The position numbers and the translations under genes are program-made. Below are positions 1 to 7,666 of a stretch of 64,000 bases of DNA, piece by piece. The number at the start of each line of letters is the position of its first letter. Position 1 is the first letter of the stretch. The stretch comes from Planctomycetota bacterium (GTDB lineage: Bacteria > Planctomycetota > B15-G4 > SIAN01): positions 176,081 to 240,080 of the forward strand of contig JAEUIC010000047.1 in NCBI GenBank assembly GCA_016795285.1. Direction: 5' to 3'. The notes under the pieces were generated by a model. That model was not told the DNA's origin and searched no databases. It saw nothing but the letters and a program-made list of their open reading frames with translations.

Positions 1-17
1 TGGGGCCATCGGCAACG

Positions 18-87
18 TGTGCGGATCCGACCGCCGTTTTCCCCCCGCCACCTGTGCGGATCTGACCGCCGTTTTCTCCCCGCCACC
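18..87. repeat. Two tandem copies of a 35-bp repeat
   Basis: Copy 1 is 18-52 and copy 2 is 53-87; they differ at only two positions (C to T at 63 and at 77 relative to copy 1). Each copy begins TGTGCGGAT and ends CCCCGCCACC. That last block is also the core of the 26-bp repeats found elsewhere in this window. The last base of copy 2 is the first base of the stop codon of the adjacent minus-strand gene. Bases 1-17 are too short to interpret. Confidence 0.85.
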
Positions 88-737
88 TAGACGAAGGCGG
101 CGATGGTGAGGCCGATCCAGAGGGCGACGGTGACGAGGAGCTTGATCGCGATCCCCTTCAGGCGACCCATCGCGGCGCCGTGGGCGGGCTTCATCGCCCC
201 TTCGAGCGTCTGGTGCGGCAGGGTCATCTCCATCACGATCGCGCCGAGCGCGCTGCCGGCGACGCCGCCGACGATGGCACCGACCAGCAGGCCGAACGGC
301 GCGCCGACGATCGCGCCCGCGATGCCGCCGACCATCGCGCCGACCATGCCGCGCTTGCTGGCGCCCGCCTGCTTCGCCCCTTTCGCGCCGGCCGCGAACT
401 CGGCGAACTCGGCCAGCAGCCCCGCGGCCACTGCGCCGATCAGCGTCCACGGCCCGAAGGTCGACGCGCCTTCCGGCAAGAGCCAGCGATCGGAGAACTG
501 CAGCGCCCCCGCCAGCAGCAGCAGCAACCACAACCCCGGCAAGCCGAGCACGGTCAGCACGACGCACAAGAGGCCGAGGAACCCGAGCAGCGATCCGGTG
601 ACGATCGAGATCGCGAAGCCGGTGAGCCAGCCGCCCTCGTCCTCGACCATCACGTCGGGCAGCCAGGTGGCGAGCGCTGCCGCATCGGCGACGGCCGACG
701 ACCCCAGCGCCAGGAGATCGATCGCTCCACCGCTCAT
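87..737 (-). CDS. DUF456 family membrane protein
   Basis: This 216-residue integral membrane protein matches DUF456 in the GLPGLW motif at residues 65-70 and in the loop AEFAAGAKGAKQAGASKRG around 112-130. A glycine-rich hydrophobic stretch with many GxxxG-like steps follows at 131-168, and a final membrane segment lies at about 195-215. The family's function is unknown. The start ATG overlaps the stop of the upstream propeller/DUF1080 gene by four bases (ATGA at 734-737), so the two are probably translationally coupled as the last two genes of a three-gene operon. The stop codon abuts a 35-bp tandem repeat. The family call is fairly sure; no role can be inferred beyond the inner membrane. 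Confidence 0.85.
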   Translation of the reverse strand: MSGGAIDLLALGSSAVADAAALATWLPDVMVEDEGGWLTGFAISIVTGSLLGFLGLLCVVLTVLGLPGLWLLLLLAGALQFSDRWLLPEGASTFGPWTLIGAVAAGLLAEFAEFAAGAKGAKQAGASKRGMVGAMVGGIAGAIVGAPFGLLVGAIVGGVAGSALGAIVMEMTLPHQTLEGAMKPAHGAAMGRLKGIAIKLLVTVALWIGLTIAAFV

Positions 738-3526
738 CGCAGCTCCCTCACCCAGATCTCGCGGAACGAGAGCGCCGCGCTCGCGGCGTGGCGCAACTCG
801 AGCGCGTCGACGGCATTCGAGTCGCGGCCCGCTGGCTCGTCGCGTTCGAACGTGGCGGCCAAGACGTCATTCACGAACAGCTCGACCCTCTCCCGACCAC
901 CGACGACGACATGGCGCAGCCTCAGCTCGAACCAGACGCCGTCGGGCACGAGCGAGGCCCAGCAGGCCGAGAGCCGGCCGGGTCCTCCGTTGCTCGGCGG
1001 GCCGAACCAGAGTGAACCGGTCCGCAACCCGTCCGCGGCTCCGCCACCGCGAAGCGGCGCAGTGACCTCGAACCGTCGGAGTCCGGCCGCATCCGCCTGC
1101 GAACGCAGCGCCCACTCGCCGCTGGCGCCGGCCTCGAGCTTCACCTCCATCCGCCACTCGCGCCCTTTGGCGTAGCTCATCGGACGCCGCAGCACGCCGT
1201 CGCCGCCCTCGGCCACCAGCACGCCCTGCTCGACGCGCCACTGCGCTTCGCCCTCGCTGCTCCAGCCGGTGAGCGTCGCGCCGTCGAAGAGCGAGCTCCA
1301 GCCGCTCGCCGCGCGCGCGAGCGTCGCCAGCGCGCCGGTCGCCCCCGCCTCCTCGTCGCGCTCGATCCGGCGCAGTCGCACCTTCTTGTAGGCGACTGGC
1401 CCGTGGTCGCCCTGGAGGCGCAGCGGCCCGTAGGCGACCTCACCGCCCTCGAGCGCGCCGCGCGTCGGCTCGGGCAGCTCGACGTCTTGCTGCACGCGCT
1501 GGCCGTTCAGCTCGACCCAGTCGAAGCGGGCGTTCGCGATCTTCTGGCCCGCCTCATCGAAGCGCGGCGCACGGAAACGGACGTCGAGCCGCTGCCACTC
1601 GCCCGGCGCGTTGCACGCATTCACGAGCGGCGCGCTGCCGACGAACGAGCTCTCGCCCGCGTAGATGCCGCCGCAGTCGCCGAAGCCGACGCTCGCTTTG
1701 CCGAAGCTGTCGAGCAGCTGCACCTCGTAGCGCCCCTGGAAGTAGACGCCCGAGTTGCCGCCGCGCGGCAGGCAGAACTCGATCCGCGCGTCGCAGTCGC
1801 CGTGCTGCACCAAGCTGATCGCGTCGCCCTGCGGCTCGCTCGCCGTCGCGCCCGCGCGCTCGGTGGCGCCGCCGCCAAGCCCCGCCACCAGCAGCCCATC
1901 CCACTCGTCCACCATGTCATGCTCGGCGAAGCGCGTCGGATCGCGCGGATCGAGGTGGACCGCGGCGAGCTTCCAGCCGGGCGCCGTCCACGCGGCGATC
2001 GAGCGGCGGTTGAAGAGGGTGACCCACCCCTCCTGCTGATCCTCGCGCGCGGCGGGCGGCAGGACGCTCTTCGCGATCGGCCGCGCGGTCGGCATCCCGC
2101 GCAGCCGATTCACCGTGTAATCGGCCTGCGCGTGCAGCAGCGGCTCGCGCCCGCGCGCCCCTTGCCCGACGACGCGATCGAGCAGCAGGCGCGCCACCTT
2201 GCCCGCCTCGAGCGTCGGCGCATCGATGCGGATCATGCGCCGATCGCCCGAGCACTTGACCGCGGTCACCGGCACGTTCGTCACGTGCAGCTCGGGGCTG
2301 CCGTAGTCCCACCAGCTCGCATAGTCGTACTGCACCAGTCGCACGTCGGCCGGCGTCGGCTGGCAGTCGTCGGCGAGCGGCAGCGTGAAGGCGACGTCGA
2401 AGCCGCTCGAGCCGTCGTCGGCGAGGCGCACGCTCGCCATCTCCATCGGTACGCGGCCGAGCCAGCGCACGCGCGCGATCCCGTCGCCCGGCGGCGCGCC
2501 GCCCCATCCACGGCTGGTGAGCCCAACAATCAGGGTGCCGTCGGGCGCGAAAGCGATCCGGTTGGCCGAGCCGGTGTCGCGCCGGAACTGGAAGCAGGCG
2601 CCCTGGTACTCGCCCTCGACCTGCTCCAGATCGACGCGCACCACGCAACCGTTGGTGAGCTCGGGCACGAAGAGCTGGCCGGCGAAGGGTCCGAACTTGC
2701 CCGCCGTGTCCTCGAGCAGCGGGTTGCCGGCGCTGCGCGAGAGGCCATAGGGGAACCAGACGGCGGCTGGCTCGCGCGGCCGCAACGGCGCTTCGGTGTC
2801 GGAGGGCTCGCGCTGCGCGCGCAGGTACTCGTCGGTCCAGCGCAGCCCCGCCGGGTGGCCGTAGAAGGCGCCGCGCTTCACGTGGAAGAGCGGCCCGCTC
2901 GGCATCCAGTCGCCCTGGTTGTCGGTGACGAAGAGGTCGCCCGCCGCGTTGAAGCCCATGCCGTTGGGGCTGCGCAGCCCCGTCGCCCACGGCGTCACCG
3001 AACCGTCGGGCGCGACCTGCACGATCCAGCCGCGCCACTTCGCCGGCGACTTGCCGTGCCACCACTTCGGATCGAAGAAGCTGACGTTCAGCGAGACGTA
3101 GAAGTTGCCGGCCGCGTCGCGCGGCAGCCCGTAGGCGAACTCGTGGTAGTTGCCCGAGACGCCCCACTCGTCGGTGATCGTGTCGATCGTGTCGCAGCGA
3201 TCGTCGCCGTCGGTGTCGCGCAGGCGCGAGAGCTCGGTGCGCTGCACGACGTAGAGCTCGCCGTCGACGACGTGGAGCCCGAGCCCCTCGTAGAGCCCCT
3301 CCGCGAAGAGGGTGCGCGTCGTGTCGGCGGGATTCGGCGCGAGCGGGTTGCCGATCAGCCAGACCTGGCCGTGGCGAGTGCTGACCGCGAGGCGACCGTC
3401 GGGCAGGAAGGCGAGCCCGCCCACCTCGAGCGACCCGGCCGGCGTCGGCAGGAAGTCGACGGCGTAGTAGTCGGCCTCGCGAGCGGGCTCCTGCGCCAAC
3501 GCGAGCGCGAAGAGGGCAGCGATCAT
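734..3526 (-). CDS. Sorbosone-dehydrogenase-like propeller with two DUF1080 domains
   Basis: The 930-residue exported protein starts at ATG 3526, which overlaps the stop of the cytochrome c gene (ATGA). A much longer in-frame opening upstream only shadows that gene. Residues 1-12 form a very short hydrophobic leader. Residues 20-480 resemble the glucose/sorbosone dehydrogenase (NHL-type) propeller of planctomycetes, with a DTDGDDRCD loop near 104-112. A first DUF1080 (3-keto-disaccharide hydrolase, LamG-like) domain spans about 499-722, with NSGVYFQGRYEVQLLDSFG at 591-609. A second, more divergent DUF1080-like domain spans about 741-930. DUF1080 proteins are linked to cleavage of oxidised sugars, and pairing with a cytochrome c suggests periplasmic sugar oxidation; that role is inferred. 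Confidence 0.85.
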   Translation of the reverse strand: MIAALFALALAQEPAREADYYAVDFLPTPAGSLEVGGLAFLPDGRLAVSTRHGQVWLIGNPLAPNPADTTRTLFAEGLYEGLGLHVVDGELYVVQRTELSRLRDTDGDDRCDTIDTITDEWGVSGNYHEFAYGLPRDAAGNFYVSLNVSFFDPKWWHGKSPAKWRGWIVQVAPDGSVTPWATGLRSPNGMGFNAAGDLFVTDNQGDWMPSGPLFHVKRGAFYGHPAGLRWTDEYLRAQREPSDTEAPLRPREPAAVWFPYGLSRSAGNPLLEDTAGKFGPFAGQLFVPELTNGCVVRVDLEQVEGEYQGACFQFRRDTGSANRIAFAPDGTLIVGLTSRGWGGAPPGDGIARVRWLGRVPMEMASVRLADDGSSGFDVAFTLPLADDCQPTPADVRLVQYDYASWWDYGSPELHVTNVPVTAVKCSGDRRMIRIDAPTLEAGKVARLLLDRVVGQGARGREPLLHAQADYTVNRLRGMPTARPIAKSVLPPAAREDQQEGWVTLFNRRSIAAWTAPGWKLAAVHLDPRDPTRFAEHDMVDEWDGLLVAGLGGGATERAGATASEPQGDAISLVQHGDCDARIEFCLPRGGNSGVYFQGRYEVQLLDSFGKASVGFGDCGGIYAGESSFVGSAPLVNACNAPGEWQRLDVRFRAPRFDEAGQKIANARFDWVELNGQRVQQDVELPEPTRGALEGGEVAYGPLRLQGDHGPVAYKKVRLRRIERDEEAGATGALATLARAASGWSSLFDGATLTGWSSEGEAQWRVEQGVLVAEGGDGVLRRPMSYAKGREWRMEVKLEAGASGEWALRSQADAAGLRRFEVTAPLRGGGAADGLRTGSLWFGPPSNGGPGRLSACWASLVPDGVWFELRLRHVVVGGRERVELFVNDVLAATFERDEPAGRDSNAVDALELRHAASAALSFREIWVRELR

Positions 3527-4773
3527 CTCCCGTCCTCCAGCAGCTTCACGACGTCGAGCGTCATCTGCCGCAGCGCCGCCTCGCTCGCCTCGTCCCGCAC
3601 GACGATGACGCGGCTCACCACCACCGGTTCGTCGAGCAGCCTCAGCGCGAGGTCGCGGCAGTCGTGCGCTGGTCCGTTGAAGCGACTCGCCTCGACGATC
3701 GCCGCATCGCCCGCAGCGCCCCCCTCGCGCGCCCCGAAGTGGCGCACGCAGACGAATCCCGCTTCGGGCAGCGGCACGACGAACCAGCCAGTCGCCTCGA
3801 GGAGCTGCTGCTGCAGGGCGGCGTGGCGCAGCGGCGGGAGCAGCGGGCGCGCCGGGACGCCCGCGCCGTCCGCGGTCGCGCTCGGCGGCAGGAGGCTGCG
3901 GCGCGGGTCGCTCGCCACGGCCAGCGAGGCGAGCACCACCACCGGCTCGTCGCTGGAGAGGAGCTCGAACTCCTGCAGCACGCCGAAGCCGCCGGTCACC
4001 TGCAGCGCGCGCGGCCGCTCGATCACATGGGCGCGCAACCGGCCGCTCGCGTCGAGCAGGTCGGCCTTGAGCTCGACGACGTCGCCGCGCACGGTCGTCT
4101 GGCGCAGTTTCGTCGTCGCGAAGGTGAACGCGGGCGGCGTGTCGCCCTCCGGCAGCTCGGCCAACGCGAACGGGATCCACTGCTCCGGCTCGGGCGCCAG
4201 CCAGACCGCGTCGCCGAGCGGCGTCAGCGGCTTGCCGCCGCGCTCGAGCCAGTCGGTGCGCGACACGAAGCCGCCGCGGCGGATCGCCACGAGGTGGAGC
4301 GGGTCGGTCGCGTACTGGAACGACGTGCCGCCCGGCAGGCCGATCAGCAGTCCGCGCGCCTGCACCGGCGCACCGTCGCGCAGCGGCGGGAAGATCCCGC
4401 GCACCACCATGGCCTCGGCGCCGACCACCAGCTCCATCTCCGCCGCGGTCGCGCCGGTCGCCAACGCCTCGGCCGGAATGAGGCTGCGCGCGAACTCCAC
4501 CACCGCCGCCACCTCGTCGTCCTTCAGCACCGCAGCGAACGCCGGCATGCGGAACCCCTGCGCGTCGGGGATGCCGCTGCGGACCGTCTTGCCCATCGCC
4601 TCCGGCGTGTTGCCGAACGCGAACTTGCCCTCCTTGAAGGCGCGCGGCTTGAAGCGCAGCTCCTTGGCGAGCGGCCCGTCGCCGCCCCCATCCGCGCCGT
4701 GGCAACCGGCGCAGTGCTCGCGATAGAGCGCCTTGCCGTCGGCCGCCAACGCGAGCAGCAACTCTTGAAGCAT
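3523..4773 (-). CDS. Cytochrome c family protein, possible electron acceptor
   Basis: The 416-residue protein has a haem-binding CAGCH at residues 21-25 and a likely axial methionine at M76 (FRMPAF), so the class I cytochrome c domain fills the first 100 residues. The remaining 300 residues do not match a family I can name; by layout they resemble the ethylbenzene-dehydrogenase-like haem domain often joined to cytochrome c, but this is a guess. I chose ATG 4773 because GGAG lies five bases upstream; an in-frame GTG at 4779 overlaps that ribosome site. Its stop overlaps the start of the next gene. The leader (MLQELLLALA) is unusually short and carries no positive charge, although haem attachment requires export. 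Confidence 0.8.
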   Translation of the reverse strand: MLQELLLALAADGKALYREHCAGCHGADGGGDGPLAKELRFKPRAFKEGKFAFGNTPEAMGKTVRSGIPDAQGFRMPAFAAVLKDDEVAAVVEFARSLIPAEALATGATAAEMELVVGAEAMVVRGIFPPLRDGAPVQARGLLIGLPGGTSFQYATDPLHLVAIRRGGFVSRTDWLERGGKPLTPLGDAVWLAPEPEQWIPFALAELPEGDTPPAFTFATTKLRQTTVRGDVVELKADLLDASGRLRAHVIERPRALQVTGGFGVLQEFELLSSDEPVVVLASLAVASDPRRSLLPPSATADGAGVPARPLLPPLRHAALQQQLLEATGWFVVPLPEAGFVCVRHFGAREGGAAGDAAIVEASRFNGPAHDCRDLALRLLDEPVVVSRVIVVRDEASEAALRQMTLDVVKLLEDGR

Positions 4774-4797
4774 CGCCACTCCTCCTCGAGCAGAGCC

Positions 4798-7494
4798 CTA
4801 GAGCTGCCGCACGAACTCGATGAATGCGGCCGAGAGCGCCTCCGAGTGAGCGAACCCGAGGCGCTTCGCGACGTCGCCGAGCGGTTCGCCGCGATAGCAC
4901 GACGCCAACAGCTCGATGTACCCGTTGCGCCCCGTTTCCCCGCACCGATGGAGCGCGAAGAACGCCAGCGCGGCCGACTGTGAATAGAAGAGGCTGCGCG
5001 GGTCGACCTGAACCTGCGTCAACGTGTGGCGCAGCTGGTAGCGCTGTCCCTCGCCGTCGAGCGAGGTGCGGAACGTGATGGCATTGATCGCCAGCACCTT
5101 GGCGAGGTCGAGCAGGTGACCCGCGCGCGCCGCCGCCGCCGTCACGTCGAGGCTCATGACCGTCGCGTCATCGAGGGCCGTGCCGCGCCGCGCCACCTCG
5201 ACGGACTGCTGGCCGATGAACTCGGCGAACCCCTCCACGAGCCAGATGCCCGGGTCCAGCGGAGAGCGGCGGCCGGTGATCCAGCGCGCGTCGAGCCAGT
5301 GGTGCGTCAGCTCGTGCGCCATCGTCTCATGCAGGCCACGGCCGAGCGGATCGGGCCGGCCCGCGTTGCCCCGCGAGTAGAAGCGCGACACCTTCTCGGA
5401 TGGCACGTAGACGCCGGCCGACCACGCCTCCGGCGTTTCGCCACCCGCGATCTTCTCGCCGACGTAGTCGTCGCGCGAAGCATGGAGTCGCACCTCGAGC
5501 GGCTCGTTCGCGGCAGTCGACCGCTCGGACGGCGCCGCCGCCGGCAGCAACGCGGCGAGGGACGCCACCACCGCCTCCCCACGCGCCAACGCCGGCCCGA
5601 CCACCTCCGGCGCAACCTCGCGAGTGAAGAGCAGCAGGTTCCCCGACCGCAACGCGACGGAACCTTCGCTGAAGAGGGTGCCCTGCACGCGCTTCCACGC
5701 CGGGTCGGCCGCACCGAGGAACTTCGCCCCCGACGGCAACAGCGCCTCGGCCCACTCCGCCCACGACGTCGCATTGCCGGGCCACGGGAACTCCGCCGGG
5801 ATCCATGGCGCGACCCGCGCCACATCGAGCTTCGCGCCCGGCAGCACGTCCACCGCTCTCCGCGCCAGCACGGTCGCCGCCACGGGCAGCTGATGCGCAC
5901 CGCACCAGTCGGCGGCCGCGACGATCCGCGCGCGATGGAACTGCAGCACCTCCTGCTCCTCGCCGAGGAGCTTCTTCTTCTGCAGCTCGGCGTTGCCCGC
6001 GCCGCTCGACGCCTTGCCAGTGGTGCGCACCAGGAGCGCCTGCGCTCGCGCTTCGTCGAGTCCCGCCTTCTGCGCCGCGACGACGATGCGCCGGCACTCG
6101 TCCCACAACTTGAACTCGGCGTAGCGATCGAACAGCCGCAGCCACGACTCCTGCAGATCGGCCGTCAGCGCCGCCTCGAACGCCGCGTGCATGGCGCGTT
6201 CATCGCCGGCCAAGCGCTGCGCGAGCTCAGCGTCCTCGCTCGGCGCACGAACCGGCGGCGCGCGCTTCGCGGTGGCCGCTGTTCCCGCCGCCTTTCCCGT
6301 CGGCGCGGCGGGCGCGGCGCCGAGCTTGCCCTTCTCCGCGAAGCCGACCAGCTCACCGCCCTTGGTCCGCACCACCGCGCGCCCGTCGCCGGCCGGCACC
6401 AGCGGGCCGTCTGGCTCGACGCCGGGAATGCACCAGAGCACGCGCCGGCTCTCGATCTCGAGCGCCCAATTGCCGTGGTAGAGCACGTTGCGCGCACGCG
6501 ACGGCGAGCTGACCGACGCGCCTTTCGGGAGCTCCTTCGCGTCGACCAGCGTCCGGTACTTGCCCTCTTCCGGAGCGAGTTCGAGCAGCACGTTCTCGGG
6601 CGAGAAGCCGATGAAGCGGCCGGCGTGGACGATCGGCGGCGCCTGGAACGCGACACGGCCCCCCCCGCCCTCCGAGAACACCCCGCTGTCACCGAGCGCC
6701 CGCGGGAACCAGACGTAGACATGGTCACGGAAGTCGATGGTGGTGACCACCGTGACCGCATCGCCGATGGCGTGCTCGACGGAGGGCACATAGCCGCAGA
6801 CGAAGCCGGCCGGATTGCCGACCGACGGCGAGGCGCCGAACGTCACCGGCGCACGCGCGATCCGGAAGTTGCCGGCTTCGTCGGGATCCGCGGCGGCGAC
6901 GTAGCGCCAGCCATCGTCGGCCGACTGCTCGACGCATGGCCGACCGCGCCCGAGACGCAGCGTCCCGCGCGACTTCCCCGCAACAGGATCGATCACCTTC
7001 CAGTTGCGCTCCTCGCGCACGAGCAGCAGCCCCGCGGTCGCCATCGCGTCGCTGCCGCCGCCATCGGCGACCGTCTTCTCCGCGCGCAACGAATCGCCTG
7101 CCAGGCGGTAGGTCTTGGTCTTCTCGGGGTCGACGACCGCCAAGAGGCCGTCGATCACGAGGATCGCCGACGGGTCGCTCCCCTTGTCGAGCGTCTTGCG
7201 ACCGACGATCCCGCCCTTCACGACGTCGACGACGACGACCTTGCGCTCCTTTCCCTCGCGCACGACCGCCACTGCGCGGCCGACGCTGACGACCGGCCCG
7301 AGCAGCACGGCATCGAACTTCTGGCGCCACGCCTCGACCGGCTCGCCACGGATCGGCTCCTGGTCGACGGCGCAACGGTTCGAGGCGTCGCCACTCCGCT
7401 GGCTCCACTCGAGCGCGTCACCGCGCCACATCGCGAGGAGTCCGGCCGCGAAGAGCACCGGCAACACGGTCATTCCGAGCGGCGTGGGCAGCAT
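4798..7494 (-). CDS. Exported beta-propeller protein with C-terminal gluzincin peptidase domain
   Basis: The 898-residue protein starts at ATG 7494, with AAGGGGG four bases upstream. A hydrophobic segment at about residues 5-22 is a signal peptide or anchor. The N-terminal half is rich in short beta motifs and looks like a PQQ-type propeller; a middle region around 440-530 is helical and charged. The C-terminus carries a zinc-peptidase signature, HELTH at 727-731, followed by the glutamate-containing WLVEGFAEF at 752-760. This spacing is typical of gluzincins of the peptidase MA/DUF1570 type. Substrate is unknown. The gene ends 24 bases before the cytochrome c gene on the same strand and may belong to the same operon. 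It is divergent from the PSCyt1 gene, with 172 bases between starts. Confidence 0.75.
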   Translation of the reverse strand: MLPTPLGMTVLPVLFAAGLLAMWRGDALEWSQRSGDASNRCAVDQEPIRGEPVEAWRQKFDAVLLGPVVSVGRAVAVVREGKERKVVVVDVVKGGIVGRKTLDKGSDPSAILVIDGLLAVVDPEKTKTYRLAGDSLRAEKTVADGGGSDAMATAGLLLVREERNWKVIDPVAGKSRGTLRLGRGRPCVEQSADDGWRYVAAADPDEAGNFRIARAPVTFGASPSVGNPAGFVCGYVPSVEHAIGDAVTVVTTIDFRDHVYVWFPRALGDSGVFSEGGGGRVAFQAPPIVHAGRFIGFSPENVLLELAPEEGKYRTLVDAKELPKGASVSSPSRARNVLYHGNWALEIESRRVLWCIPGVEPDGPLVPAGDGRAVVRTKGGELVGFAEKGKLGAAPAAPTGKAAGTAATAKRAPPVRAPSEDAELAQRLAGDERAMHAAFEAALTADLQESWLRLFDRYAEFKLWDECRRIVVAAQKAGLDEARAQALLVRTTGKASSGAGNAELQKKKLLGEEQEVLQFHRARIVAAADWCGAHQLPVAATVLARRAVDVLPGAKLDVARVAPWIPAEFPWPGNATSWAEWAEALLPSGAKFLGAADPAWKRVQGTLFSEGSVALRSGNLLLFTREVAPEVVGPALARGEAVVASLAALLPAAAPSERSTAANEPLEVRLHASRDDYVGEKIAGGETPEAWSAGVYVPSEKVSRFYSRGNAGRPDPLGRGLHETMAHELTHHWLDARWITGRRSPLDPGIWLVEGFAEFIGQQSVEVARRGTALDDATVMSLDVTAAAARAGHLLDLAKVLAINAITFRTSLDGEGQRYQLRHTLTQVQVDPRSLFYSQSAALAFFALHRCGETGRNGYIELLASCYRGEPLGDVAKRLGFAHSEALSAAFIEFVRQL

Positions 7495-7666
7495 GGTTCC
7501 CCCTTGGCGATCGACCCGGCGAATCGTGCACGAGTTGCCGTCGGGCGAGCAGCGCCGCCGACGAATCGAAGCGACCACCTCCTGGCAGGGGATTGCCGCC
7601 GCGACGCCGAACCGATTCGATGGGCCTCGGTTCGACCCGCCGATCCGGCGAGACGAGGAGGGTAGG

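Noticed and set aside
5026..7665. An 879-residue plus-strand open frame opposite the propeller-peptidase gene
   Set aside because: High GC content keeps opposite frames open. The protein is Arg/His-rich with no recognisable motif, and the minus-strand gene has domains, a signal peptide and a ribosome site.
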